DNA of 64,000 nt from Chinchilla lanigera. Lineage: Eukaryota > Chordata > Mammalia > Rodentia > Chinchillidae. A program made the position numbers and the translations under genes. The first letter of the stretch is position 1; each line of letters starts with the position of its first letter. Below, piece by piece: positions 1 to 11,760 of the stretch. The notes under the pieces were generated by a model that did not search any database, was not told the DNA's origin, and saw only the letters and a list, made by a program, of their open reading frames with translations. Where the stretch lies: assembly GCF_000276665.1 (NCBI RefSeq), contig NW_004955423.1, positions 8,467,278-8,531,277 of the forward strand, written 5' to 3'.

Positions 1-285
1 GATGTTAGCTGTTGGTTTGTCATAGATGGCTTTATAAGACTAACAAAAAGACCATTTCTTCCAATTTTCCATAAGGTTTTTATCATGAATGGGTGTTGGA
101 TTTTGTCAAATACTTTTTCTACATCTATTGAGATGATTGTGTGATTTTTGTCTTTGGTTCTGTTAATATGGTGTATTACATTTATTGATTTGCATATGTT
201 GAATCATTCTTGCATCCCTTGGATGACTCCTACTTGGTCATGGTGTGTGACCTTCTTGATGATTGCTGCATTTGCCAGTATCTTA

Positions 286-534
286 TTAAGGATTTTTGCA
301 TCTATATTTATTAGGGAGATTGGCCTGTAGTTTTCTTTTTTTGCTGGCATTCTTCTCTGGCTTTGGTATCAGGGTAATACTTGCTTCCAGGAATGACTTG
401 GGAAGTACAGCTTCCTTTTTAATTTCTTCAAAGAGTTTCAGCATTAGCTGCATTAGTCCTTCTCTAAGTTTCTTGTAGAATTTGATAGTGAATCTGTCAG
501 GGCCTGGGCTTTTCTTTGTTTGGTAAATTTTCAA
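286..534 (-). pseudogene. L1 ORF2 fragment: start of reverse transcriptase domain
   Basis: An 82-residue minus-strand frame contains KKSPGPDRFTIKFYK near its start, the conserved 'SPGPDG' block at the N-terminal side of L1 reverse transcriptase. It is followed by [18 protein letters not shown], matching the family's 'W..A.I.LIPKP.KD' segment. The glycine expected in SPGPDG is arginine here. The frame is lost at both ends and L1-like sequence continues in other frames, so this is a decayed piece of ORF2. L1 reverse transcriptase copies L1 RNA at a nicked target; this copy cannot. Confidence 0.85.
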
Positions 535-1074
535 TTAAATTTTCAATTTCATTGGCTGACATCAGTTAATTTAGAATTTTTATATCTTCTTGATTTAGTT
601 TTGGCAGTTCAACTGTGTCTAGGAATCTGTCCATTTCTTCTGTGTTTTCCATCTTATTAGAATATAGGTTCTCATGGTATGCCTTGATGATCTCCTAGAT
701 TTCTGTGGGATCTATTGTGATTTCTCCCTTTTCATGCGTAATTGCTTGAATTTGTTTTTTTTATTTCCTCTTTTTGATGAAGTTGGCTAATGATTTATCA
801 ATTTTATTTATTCTTTCAAAGAACAAACTTTTCAATTCATTGCTTCTTTGTACTGCTATCTTAGTCTCTATTGCATTAATTTCTGCTCTTATCTTTATAA
901 TTTCCTCTCTTACACAACCTTTAGGTTTGATTTGTTCTTTTTTCTAGAAGTTGAAGGTTCAACATTAGATGGTTTATTTGACCTCATTCTATTTACCTGA
1001 TGTGTGTGTTCATTGCTATAAATTTCCCTCACAGGACTGCTTTCATTGCATCCCATAAGTTTTGGTATGTTGTA

Positions 1075-1778
1075 NNNNNNNNNNNNNNNNNNNNNNNNNN
1101 NNNNNNNNNNNNNNNNNNNNNNNNNNNNNNNNNNNNNNNNNNNNNNNNNNNNNNNNNNNNNNNNNNNNNNNNNNNNNNNNNNNNNNNNNNNNNNNNNNNN
1201 NNNNNNNNNNNNNNNNNNNNNNNNNNNNNNNNNNNNNNNNNNNNNNNNNNNNNNNNNNNNNNNNNNNNNNNNNNNNNNNNNNNNNNNNNNNNNNNNNNNN
1301 NNNNNNNNNNNNNNNNNNNNNNNNNNNNNNNNNNNNNNNNNNNNNNNNNNNNNNNNNNNNNNNNNNNNNNNNNNNNNNNNNNNNNNNNNNNNNNNNNNNN
1401 NNNNNNNNNNNNNNNNNNNNNNNNNNNNNNNNNNNNNNNNNNNNNNNNNNNNNNNNNNNNNNNNNNNNNNNNNNNNNNNNNNNNNNNNNNNNNNNNNNNN
1501 NNNNNNNNNNNNNNNNNNNNNNNNNNNNNNNNNNNNNNNNNNNNNNNNNNNNNNNNNNNNNNNNNNNNNNNNNNNNNNNNNNNNNNNNNNNNNNNNNNNN
1601 NNNNNNNNNNNNNNNNNNNNNNNNNNNNNNNNNNNNNNNNNNNNNNNNNNNNNNNNNNNNNNNNNNNNNNNNNNNNNNNNNNNNNNNNNNNNNNNNNNNN
1701 NNNNNNNNNNNNNNNNNNNNNNNNNNNNNNNNNNNNNNNNNNNNNNNNNNNNNNNNNNNNNNNNNNNNNNNNNNNNNN
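1075..1778. other. Assembly gap (704 N)
   Basis: A continuous run of N. Both flanks are minus-strand L1 ORF2, between the reverse-transcriptase and endonuclease regions. Long frames spanning the N run are artefacts. Confidence 0.99.
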
Positions 1779-1867
1779 GTGTTGTTTAATTTCCTTGTAT
1801 TAATGTAGTTTTTGTGATTTCCTTTGCTGTTGATTTCCACTTTCATTGTGCAATGGTAAGATAGTAT

Positions 1868-2179
1868 TCATGGGATGATTTCAATCCCTCTACATTTATT
1901 TAAACATGTTCTGTCAGATAACATATGATTTATTTTGAAGAATGTCCCCTGTGCAGCTGAGAAGAATGTACATTCTGATATTTTGGGGTGAAACTCTCTG
2001 AATACATCTACCAAGTCCATTTGTTCATAGGCTTGGTTTAATTCTAATATTTCTTTGTTGATTTTGTGTCTAGTTGGTATATTTATTTGTGAAAGTGGGG
2101 TATTAAGGTGCCTCACTACAATTGCATTAGTGCTTACTTGTTTTTTACGTCTGTTAATATTTGTTTTATATAGTTGCAT
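1868..2179 (-). pseudogene. L1 ORF2 fragment: C-terminal part of endonuclease domain
   Basis: A 103-residue minus-strand frame includes LNQAYEQMDLVDVFREFHP and a following FSxxxGTFxKINHxL block. This is the C-terminal half of the L1 apurinic-like endonuclease, which nicks target DNA. The frame stops just before the catalytic SDH motif. The next in-frame residues after the stop read SYH rather than SDH, so the aspartate is replaced as well. Upstream on the minus strand (about 2180-2520), the N-terminal endonuclease half continues in broken frames. Confidence 0.88.
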
Positions 2180-2707
2180 GAACTTGTGTTTGGTGCATAA
2201 ATATTTATGATTGTTATTTCTTCTTCTTGGAGTTTTCCTTTGACAAATATGTAGTGTCCTTGTCTCTTTTGGTCCATTTTGGCTTCAAGTCTGTATTGTC
2301 TAAAAATAGAATAGCTACCCCTGCCTTTTTTCTGGATTCCTATGGCATAGAGATTTCTTTTCCATTCTTTGGCTTTTAGTCTATGAATTTCTTTTTGAGT
2401 TAAATGTATTTCTTGAATGCAGCATATTGTTGGATCTTGCTTCTTGATCCATTCTGCCTGTCCATTTCTTTTGATTGGTGAGTTGAGAACATTTACATTG
2501 ATGGTTATAACTGATTGTTATAACCATATAATACATATTGGCTTTTCTTTTTCATGTTGTTTTCCTGTGATTTGTTCCCTGCGTTTCCCCTCTGTTTAAT
2601 TACTTGCCTTGCCTGGTGGCTTCTTTCTATTGGTGTTCATGTGTTTGTAGTCTTTGTATCTCTTTCTAATATGTGCTTCAGAACATTCTGTAGAGCTTGT
2701 TTGGTGG

Positions 2708-3145
2708 TCATAATTTTTTCAGTTGTTCTTTGTAATGGAAGTATCTTATTTTTCCATCAATTCTGAAGGACAGTTTTGTGGGGTACATCAATCTGGGTTG
2801 AAGACTGCTAAGGGCATAAAATACCTCATTCCAAGCTCTCCTTGACTTGAGGTTTTGTGTTGAGAAGACTGCTGTGATTCTGATGGACTTTCCATTATAG
2901 GTGATATGTTTCTTTTCTTTAGCTGCTTTTAATATTTTGTTCTTGTGTTGAATTTCTGAAATCTTGATTATTACATGCCTTGGTGTCGATTTATTTTGGT
3001 CGTGACTATTTGGAATTCTATGTGCTTCATTTATTTGTATGTCAAATTCTTTATCCATGTTTGGGAAGTTTTCTGCTGTTATTTCTGTGAAGAGATTTTT
3101 AGTGCATTTTGTGCTGTCTCCAGCTTTCTCACTGATTCCAGTCAA
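2708..3145 (-). pseudogene. L1 ORF1p fragment: RRM and C-terminal domain
   Basis: A 145-residue minus-strand frame matches the RNA-binding half of L1 ORF1p. ENFPNMDKEFDIQINEAHR is the start of the RRM. PRHVIIK and KITYNGK-like blocks follow. The C-terminal domain runs to LSFRIDGKIRYF near the end. ORF1p coats L1 RNA as a trimeric chaperone. The coiled-coil half (about 3145-3900 on this strand) is present only in broken frames. ORF2 begins about 200 bases downstream in L1 sense, as expected for the family. Confidence 0.88.
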
Positions 3146-3944
3146 ACTTATCTTGTTCTTCTTTGCTTCATCCTATAGATGTTTTATTGATTTGTTATGG
3201 TCTCTTGCTATTTTTAAGATATTTTTCTTTTCCTGGTTACTAGTCACGATCCTGTCTTCTAGATCTGATAATTATCTTTGCCTTCATTCAATCTGCTGCA
3301 TATACTTTCAATAGAGTTTTTAATTTCCTGAATTTCTGTTTGGATGTTTCATTTATTCCATTTTTTGTCTATGTTTGGCATTCACGGTTTCAATCATTTT
3401 TCTGCACTCCTCTATTTGTTTATCTGTGTCTGCTTTAATGTCTTTCATTTTCATAGTCAGTTCTTTTTCACCTTAGAGATTATTTTTTCCTATGGCCTCT
3501 TCCATTCATTTTTTTCACTTCTGCTGCTATCATTTCAGAAAGTTCCATTCATTGGTTTCTAAGTTCCTCTATCTCTATGTACTCTGGACTTGTCCTGTGT
3601 GCTGGGAATTATGATTGTAGTTTGCTTCTTTGCCTTATCATCTATATTCTATTTTATTTTGTTTTCTGTGTTGATGCTTGTAGATTTCTTATGTTAGATA
3701 GCCTTTTCACTGATGTCAACTTTCCTAGGAAGTGTCTCTTCCTCTGGATGTCTCCTAGATGTAGGTGGTTCTTGGTCTTTATGTCTATCCCAAGAACCTA
3801 TCTTCCCAATATATTAAGACTGAGAAGTTCTTATCCATTTTACTTAGGGTCCATCCCTTTGATACTGAACTATGATGATGCAGGGGGGGAAACTGGTTAT
3901 AACATGTATGCCATCCTAGTTAAAGTAGTTCAGTGGGAGTAACA

Positions 3945-5105
3945 ATAGATTCCAGTACAACCTGACTACTGACAAATTGTAGTAACTATTAGCTTGATAT
4001 CTATAACTGTAAGAGGAAGGTCTACAGATTTATAATATAATCCAATTTATACCAGGAACTTGTATGCAATAATTTTCCACTTAGTAGTTATTTTACCCTG
4101 TTGTGGCAGGTGGATCAAGAGATAGAGGGGAGCATGGAGAGATGAATGAGGTTAAATATGGTAAGAGCAAGTTTGGAGGGCACAGGATGATCATCTAGGT
4201 TTTGGGTAATTGTAGGATACAGGAGGAAGGACTGGAGAAGGCCTAGGAGTTTTGAAGTGAACCAGAAAGAGAAGAGACAATGTTTACTCACATGAAAGTA
4301 TCATAAAGTTAAGTGCAATAGTTGGTAAAAAGAGAAGAAGAGGATGAGTAGAATAAGAGAAAAAGAAATGTTAGATATTTAAATCATGAATGAGAGAGAA
4401 AAAATAAAGAAAAGAAAAAGGAAAAGGAAAAGAAAAAAACTCCAGTAAACAAAATATCCTCACACACTGACAAAACAACATACAGAAAGAAAAAACAGAA
4501 CAGAAAAAAATGAGAAAACAGAGACACAAACAAGAAAGAAGCAAACAAAACCAAAGAAAACACTAATCCTGACAAATGCCAAAAGGGAAACCAGTCAGAC
4601 AGAGAAAAATGAAAGTAGTGAAATTCCTCTAGTGGCTACAGTTCTGTGGTCAATCCAAGTCAGATCCCAGAAATGTATACTCTAGCCAAGATTGCAGGTG
4701 GATTTTTGCTTGGTTTGGGTCTGATCTTTGTCTCTGGATTTCAGGGATGGGGTTAGTTCTCTGTGGCTGGAGTTCTCCCCAGTCATTTAGAAAAGAAAAG
4801 GAAGAAGAAAAAAAAAAAAAAAACAAGAAAATAGAAAGGTGCTACTCTACCCATCCACTTCTATTCCTTAAGTCATTGTCCCCAAGCATAACACTGGTTC
4901 TCCTAACTTACCACCTATTTGCTCCTATTGTTACTATTGCATGAGACATTTCAATGTCTATAGTCCCACCTGTCCATTGTGTGCACCTTAGCCAGGGTCC
5001 TACTGTGTCGCTGGTGTTCCCACAGGTCTCCAGGCTCTGAGTCCCACCAGTGGAGTGTGACAGGAGCAGATCTCAGACTCTTCTCATCAGCCGCACTGTC
5101 CCAGG
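3945..5105 (-). mobile_element. Probable L1 5' region with purine-rich tract
   Basis: This lies upstream of ORF1 in L1 sense. Positions about 4260-4610 are strongly A/G-rich on the plus strand, so pyrimidine-rich in L1 sense. GC-richer sequence then runs to about 5105. The second L1 has the same arrangement at about 50,400-51,100, which is why I assign this block to L1 rather than to spacer. Confidence 0.6.
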
Positions 5106-7902
5106 TAAGTGGAAGAAGGGGATAATCACATTGTCATATAATAATGTACTATATGTCAATAGCCTGTTGGCAGTGCATTCAGTTCTACTGTGGGAAACTT
5201 GTAGGGATAAATTGTTTGGTTTTGATTGTGGAGAAGGACATTCTTTAGTTACTCTTTTGTGTATTGCCTCGGGCCTGACCAAACCTTGATTGCTGGGTTC
5301 TGGAGGAAGTCGAGCAAAAGTATTGAAAACCCCCGGGTCAACACTAATTGCTTTGCTGTGATATCCTCTAAGGAATGATAACATGATGGCTAATTAGTCA
5401 AGTCTTATTTAGGGTCCTTGCTAAATTGGTTGAGCTCCGTCCATTTGCAGGGCTGCTTTTTTTGTGCTTTCTGAATAAAGAGTTACTGAAACTGGTAAGC
5501 AGCAATCCGAGAGGCTGCAAGCCCCCTGATCCCAGAATTTTGTCTCTCTTGGTTTTCTTTTTTTCTTACTTTTATATTCATCAGCAGTTACCTCGCACTT
5601 GGGACCTGTCACCACAGTTAATACCAACATTTGATTTTCCTGATAATGGATATTACGATGGCTACATTCAGTGCAGAATTAAATGCCTGATTCTCTTAAA
5701 ATGTCACTTTTCAATATAAAAGCCAAACTGGCTTTACCAAAGAAACAGAGAACAGACTTGTCTGTGTACTAGCTTTGTTTTGTTTGTTTTATTTCTATTT
5801 TTAAAAATGGTTTTGATAACTTTTTAAAATGTACCCATTAGCCAAATCAAATGCAGACTTTTAAATGAGAACAACTAAAATATGCCAGGGCCCTAAAGAT
5901 GACAATTTATTAAATCTAGGTCAAGACTTACACATCATGCTTTTGAGAAGCCTTGCTAATTCTCTCATGTATGTGAAGGTTTGATGTTCATTGTTGTTAG
6001 GAGACAAATTAGAAAGCTAAGCACAATAGGGAACTATCTAATTCAAAATAATTAACGAGATATACTAAAATTTACAGGATTGCAGCTTGCACAGGTACCT
6101 ACTAAAGTAATTGGGTGAAAGCTTCAAAAGATGAACAGCTCTCTTTGGAAACTGGTGGAAGAATGGAGAAGTTTCAGAAAATTGAAAAAGAGCCAAAGTC
6201 ACATCTAAATATTTTTGAAGGAATGGAAGAGATCCGGGCAACTGTAGGCTGTGTGTTTAATTTCCATTGCTGAAGGAAAAAAAAAAAAAATTACACCGCA
6301 CTGAGAATAGTGTCATAATGTTGGTTTGGTACATGAGTGGCTAGTCTTCAACCCGACTTAGGCAGAGCAAAGGAAATGGGCTGAAACTAGAGCATGAGGG
6401 ATTTAGGTTAGAATGTAAGTTTTATGACTGGGAGGAATATTGGAACAGCTTCCTAAGGAACATTGTGCAACCTCATTCTCTAGAGGTCTTCAAAATAGGA
6501 TAGATTTTCATGTCTGGTTTAAATTTGCTGCTGCCCAAAGGTGAAGGAAATCCAAAGTGCTTTATTTTATGCTTCATATATATGTTGAAGATCTTTTTAA
6601 ATCTATGTTCTCATTTCTAATGTTGGAAGTCAAAGATTTATGTTCTATAATGGCATTACCGATTTTTTTTTTTAAATCATCTTTCATCTTAAGTGAGCTT
6701 TGCTTTGCAAAGCAATGCCTATGTTGCTTCCCCCTAAGACTTCCATGACATTTACATGGAAAAAAAGAATCACTAAGTACATCCACTCCTACCCAACCTC
6801 CTTTTTTTCTTTTCCTTTGGTACATTGTGTTTTTGGTCACATGTATATACACCAAAGTTCAAATAAGTAGTCACAGGAACCTTTTCTGGCAAGCTTTGGC
6901 AAATCAAATATATGCTATCTATATGTAATGCATAATAATTATACTCAGAGAAAAGAGGCAGAGGGCCCAGAAGCTCTTGGCAGCTGTGCTGTCTGGTTAG
7001 AAAAGGAAGCAAGTTACAGCATTTGGACATTCAGTTCTGAGCCGTTATTCCTGAGTCAACAAGATTTTAATTATGTATGTGGCCTAGAAGAGACATTTAC
7101 GCAAGAGGAACATATTGTTGTCAAATGTGTTTGTGATTTGCTCATGGGTCAGAATTGGAAAGAATCCGAAAGTAATTTCTGAAGGTACATAACTGAACTG
7201 AAGGAACATAGGATAATGATACCTCTCTTAGTGTCAAAGAAATAATTGATGTCCCTGGCTTTCATTCCTTACTCGCTCACCCAAACCCTTTTCCTTTTGT
7301 TTTACAGTTAGCTTTATACTATATATATGTTTTTTACACAACATGCACACACTTCAAATCACGCTGTTTAGGTGGAAATAAAGGATGTATTTATCTTTAA
7401 ACATTATTTTCTCGTGCTATGATGTTGAGATGATTTAGAGTTGTTTATAGAACTTCTTGGATATATATTAGACTAGTTTTGGAAAAAAGTGAAAAATATA
7501 TTGCTCTGAACTGAGATGCCACACAAGGCCTAGAAAGCCTATTCTGAGGTATGGTGGATAACTTTTCTATCACAGATGGATTAGAGGCATTAAAGGAGCC
7601 TACAGAAGATAATGTATTTATCTTTTGTAAAAGTGAACTTTTCTTTTTGTAACAGCTCATTGATCCAGTCACTGATCGGTTGATTCATTCACTCAGTATA
7701 TTCTAAGTATCTATGAATGTCAACTGTATTACTCATACATTAGCAGTGGACCTATGTCATCTTATTTTGTTTTAACTTGCCTTCTTAATTTGCCTTTGTT
7801 TAATTTACCTTCTCCATACCCATCCGGACATGCTCTATTATATAATGAAATTTTGTGTTTTGAGCACTGTGCTAACAGCTAACTAACAGCTACTGAGCAC
7901 TT
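5106..7902. other. Spacer without recognised gene
   Basis: AT-rich, mostly unique-looking sequence. It has a short A run near 6277-6291 and scattered frames under 105 codons without recognisable domains. I see no convincing exon, RNA gene or young repeat. Confidence 0.6.
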
Positions 7903-8333
7903 TGTTAGCTTTCCTCTTCTGTGACAAAATACCTGAGAAAATCAACTTATAAGGAGAAATGGTTTGTTTTGACTCACAGTTTCAGAGGCTTCAGTCCATG
8001 GTCATTGGCCAGGTTGCTTTGGCCCTCTGGCACTAGCGGTTATTTGGAGCACATAGAGCAGAAAATCATTCACTTCATGGCAATGAGGAAGAAGAAGGAA
8101 AAGGGAAAGGAGAAAGGAGGGGTAAAGACAGAGAGGAAAATAAAGGGGAGAGAGAGAAAGTGGGAGCCTGGAATCCCATATCTCCTTCAGAGGGCATGCC
8201 TCAAACAACCTAACTTCCTTCCACTAGGCTCCACCTATCAGAGGTGCTGTGGCCTCCCAACAGCACCACCGGCTGGTGACAAGACTTTTAGCACATAGGC
8301 CTTTGTAGGACATTTAGGATCCAAACCATTACA
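7903..8333 (-). mobile_element. ERVL-MaLR-like solo LTR (antisense)
   Basis: Starts 'tgttagctttcctc...gtgacaaaatacctgag' and ends 'ggatccaaaccattaca'. This is the reverse complement of the MaLR layout, which opens with TGTNATGGTTTGGAT and closes by asking for TGACAAAAT-type ends. Internal landmarks include the 'cactaggctccacct' and 'cccaacagcaccaccggctg' blocks in the usual order. It contains a purine-rich tract at about 8085-8165. No retroviral interior is attached, so it is a solo LTR. Confidence 0.75.
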
Positions 8334-8550
8334 GGCATTTACCACACATTGTCCTAAGCCTTTCTTATTTATTGTCTTATTTAATTACCATAGCCAATAA
8401 CCTTATGAAGTGAGTCCTATCAGCAACCCCATTTAAATAGGAAGGAGCCAAGTATAGACAGAATAAGTATATTGCTAAAGGTCACACACCTAAGTAAGTC
8501 GACCTGGGCTTGGGATGCTGTCCTTAACCTCATGCTGTACTGCCTCCTAA
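8334..8550 (-). repeat. MIR SINE (antisense, diverged)
   Basis: The order of blocks fits reverse-complement MIR: an 'accttatgaagtgagt' segment, 'accccattt', 'gctaaaggtcacacacctaagtaag', then a loose copy of the tRNA-like head. Divergence is high, as expected for this old family. Confidence 0.6.
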
Positions 8551-9384
8551 GATTATTACCTCTGGATTTTTTCTTATTAAAGGCTTCTGTTAAGAATTCT
8601 CAAGGCTGCCTCTATTTCTCTTTAAATTGCCATTTTTATCTTTTATTTTCGTCTCTCTTACCTCCTCAAAAATCCACCTGTAGTTTTTCTTTCCTAAGAA
8701 AATAAGAAACTATCTGACTCTCAGTTCAGTTGTTGCAGTTTCTTGATGCTACCTCGAGTTTCTCTTAAAGTCTTATAACAAAATCATTGTGGTGTATTTG
8801 TAAAGGTTCATGTGAACATAAACTGTTTTAGAATATAAAGTGACTTTTCCCTCTCAAGTCCGTTTGGAGAATAATGCTGGTGATTTGATCTGCTAAAAAT
8901 ACTAAAAATGCTGTGAAGTTCTTTGGTGAAGGGAAGAGAAGGGCAGAATGTACCTAAATGTGTACAGTATTGGTTTTCTCTAGCTTAGCCAGAGATTTCA
9001 AAACAGAGTTTTCAGCAAACCTAGAAAAGACAACTATGATTTTATAAGGATAAGAACTCGAATCATGTTTCTTTAATGCCAGTTATACCTTCCAAAAAAT
9101 TCCTTTTAAGATGAGCCAGATCTGCCAAACCAACCTATCATCTTGAAGCAATTACAGGTTTTTGGGTTTCCCCTCTGGAATCTTATTTCCAGTTGACAGA
9201 TTTTGAAGGTTCCCCAAGGATAATCATTTGTAGATGTCATGTACCTTATAATGTAGGGTTTTCAAAAAGTAAATGATCGCTTTGTTAGAACCTAGAGCTC
9301 ATGGTTGAATTTGCTCTGCTCAGCACAGAGCTAGCATCTAAAGTAGCTGGGGACACTTAAAAACTGCGCTCTCCCCTTGCTAGT
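8551..9384. other. Spacer without recognised gene
   Basis: No recognisable coding domain, RNA gene or clear repeat. Short T-rich and A-rich patches only. Confidence 0.55.
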
Positions 9385-9575
9385 CTGACTCCACTACGTG
9401 CTGTATAGCTGTGTGGTCTTGGACAAGTTACGTAAACTCTTAGCATCTTCCTTTTTGCTTCTGATGGGCATACCAATGGCATCACCTCCCAAATTTGTAG
9501 TGAAATAAAATAATCTATTTAAGGCACATAGCAAAATGCTTGGTCTACAAGAAACAGTCATTAAATGTCAGATAC
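9385..9575 (+). repeat. MIR SINE (sense, diverged)
   Basis: 'tagctgtgtggtcttggacaagttacgtaaactctta' matches the conserved MIR core. It is followed by the 3' part ending near 'cattaaatgtcag', where MIR/L2-type tails give 'aataaatgt'. Confidence 0.65.
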
Positions 9576-10154
9576 CATCCATCCCAACAGTAGTGCAATC
9601 AAAGTGACTTACTTGAACTGAATTCTTTTACAAGACCTACATAGCATTTGTTACTTACCCTATAATTCATAGCTTCATAGTACAAGGAACTGCTGGGGGG
9701 TTTAGTATTTTTAGTTACTCAAAGTACAAGAGGTTATTTTTCTCTGTGTGGATGTGAGAGGGAGAATCACTTTGTGTTCTATAATAACTTATTTCACATT
9801 AACACTTACAAACATGTTACATTGATTTGGTTCCATCCTAAGGCTTTTAGAGATAATCAGGAGTGCAAATGGGCAGTTTTGAACATCTGGCCTCTACAGC
9901 CAGGACACAGGCAGAAAACAGACTACAGGGTTCCTAAGATTTCTAGGATGTGGGAGAGTAAAGTGCTGGAAGAAGCTACCGGGATCAAAGCGAGAAAGTT
10001 GGTCCTGTGATTTCCAAACTGTGTTTGCCAAAATAGTTGACTGTAATTATAGGTATTAGCTACAATTAATGCTTCCCTAGTCAAGTAAGCTTGGAAAGTC
10101 CTAGATTAAACATGGTTAAATTGTTTTCTTGACTGTAGAACCACTTACCATTTA

Positions 10155-10345
10155 GCCTTAGTCTGAATTGCAGTCCTGCCTCTTTCTAGCTGTGTGACTT
10201 TAGCCAGATCAATTTCTTCAGCTTGTTTCCCTAGTTGGACAGTAAGGATAGTGATAGTGTTTGTGTCAGTTTATCATGAGTTAAATCAGTTAAAATTTGA
10301 TACCTGGCTCATGCTAAGCACTGCTAGCTCTAATGTGGCGAAGGG
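10155..10345 (+). repeat. MIR SINE (sense, diverged)
   Basis: Contains 'tttctagctgtgtgactttagccagatcaatttcttc', the MIR core, then 'atacctggctcatgctaagcactg' from the 3' half. Old and diverged. Confidence 0.65.
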
Positions 10346-10433
10346 AATACAGGAATTCATGTCATTTAATCCCAGCTATGGAGTTTGGCCCACAGACTTG
10401 ACATGATTGAGGATTATCTATAAAATGAGGACA

Positions 10434-10604
10434 GTCAGGCGTAATGGTGCACGCCTATAATCCCAGCACTCAGAAGGCTGAGGCAGGAGTATTGTGAGTT
10501 CGAGACCAGCCTGGGCTACAAAGTGAGCTCAAGGCCAGCCCGAACTGCATAGCAAGACCCTGTCTCAAAAAGACAGACAGACAGCCATAAATAAATAAAT
10601 AAAG
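10434..10604 (+). repeat. B1 SINE (sense) with target-site duplication
   Basis: A 7SL-derived B1 with an internal RNA polymerase III promoter ('gagttcgagacc' B-box region) and the B1 internal duplication: 'gaccagcctgggctac' is followed by the related 'ggccagcccgaactgc'. The tail is (AAAT)-rich. A 13-bp target duplication (10421-10433 and 10605-10617, one mismatch) fixes both ends. Confidence 0.95.
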
Positions 10605-11109
10605 TAAAATGAAGACAAAACATCCATAGCTTAGGCTCATTTTAAGAAATGTAATATACTTGAGAGTTGTTAAAAATTTAAGGCACAATGCAGTGTGAAA
10701 AGTACAAAGTAGGTGTACAATAAATGATAGGTATTGTTATTCCCCAAATCACTAGTAATATTTCTTACCAAAATATATCAAAAGTGGGCTGGTGGCATTG
10801 TGTGACACGAAGGAACTGAACATAAAATCTGTAGAGTGTCATCTGTATATTGACACATGGAATGTCCTGGGATTCTGTCCTCTTCCTATTATTAGGAAAT
10901 AGTGAAGAAAAGTCAAAATGGACCTCTGTCAGGGGCGTCTATGATAAGACAGGTTGGAATGTGGATGGGATTCAGGTCTTGGTAGTCAGAAATTAAAAGA
11001 GCATAGAAGCATTTAGATTACAGGACAGAAGTAGCTCCTGGTAATATCAAACTGTCAACTGGGATAATAAGTATATATGGTGATCAAAGTACATGGTGAA
11101 TGTTTAATT

Positions 11110-11760
11110 TTTTAAAAAAATGTAGTACACTTGGAAATAATTCAAATGCCCATCAACCAAGGAATGGATAAAAAATATGTGGTACTACTTAGCCATAAAG
11201 AAGGATGAACTTGAGACTTTTATAGATAAATGGATGCAACTTGAGACCATATTCATAAGTGAAATAACTCAGACTCACATATGTAAACATTATATTGTAT
11301 CTCCCTGGTGTGAGAAACTGAAAGAGTAAATAAGGTCTAAAATGTATAATATATATTGCGAAATATAAAGAAATTGTTCAAAAGGAAAAAACAACTAGGA
11401 TGGGTAAAAGGAAAAAGAACAGTAAGGAAAAGGGAAAAATTGCAAGTCAGTTATACTATTTGTGTCTTTCAGTTCATTAAAGAAGGGTTTGTGGGGGCTG
11501 GGGATTTAGCTCAGCGGCAAAAGCGCCTGCCTGGCAAGCGCAAGGTCGTGAGTTCGGTTCCCGGTACCGGAGAAAAACCAAAAAAAGAAAAAAAAAAAGA
11601 AGGGTTTGTGCTAATAGCGATTGGAGAAATTTTATGCCCATATCTTGTACCCTGAGCAACTACTTTAAAGATAACAACATGTAATGTATTAACTATTGTT
11701 TTTCTCCTTTTATTTTGCTATGAAAATTTGCTTTATCTTGTTTCCATAAAAAATGTATTA
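11110..11760 (+). mobile_element. L1 3' end fragment (sense), split by an ID element
   Basis: 'aattcaaatgcccatcaacc', 'agccataaagaaggatgaact' and 'agtgaaataactcagac' are the standard C-terminal ORF2 / 3'UTR blocks of mammalian L1, on the plus strand. Sequence resumes after the ID insertion. The part at 11655-11740 resembles the tandem units at 32.9-33.3 kb. Confidence 0.75.
11494..11595 (+). repeat. ID SINE (sense), young, with 15-bp target-site duplication
   Basis: A tRNA-Ala-like head begins 'ggggctggggatttagctc' (A box) and carries 'gagttcggttcccgg' (B box). It is followed by an A-rich tail. The duplication at 11479-11493 and 11596-11610 is identical, and CpG sites persist in the head. 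Both point to a recent insertion into the older L1. Confidence 0.97.

Larger units (their letters stand above)
1..5105 (-). mobile_element. LINE-1 (L1), long minus-strand copy, cut by window start
   Basis: Read on the minus strand, this holds in order an L1 5' region (about 5105-3950), ORF1 (about 3900-2700) and ORF2 (about 2520 down to the window edge). ORF1 and ORF2 remnants translate to recognisable L1 protein blocks, listed separately. The reading frames carry stops and frameshifts, so the copy is dead. The 3' half of reverse transcriptase and the 3'UTR lie outside the window. The 5' boundary near 5105 is inferred from loss of the GC-richer promoter-like sequence and is uncertain by some hundreds of bases. 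An assembly gap interrupts ORF2. Confidence 0.88.

Noticed and set aside
1000..1846. Open frames of about 250-267 codons on both strands
   Set aside because: They exist only because the N run contains no stop codons. The flanks are L1.
11511..11560. tRNA-like sequence with A and B boxes
   Set aside because: It belongs to an ID SINE with an A-rich tail and target duplication, not to a tRNA gene.
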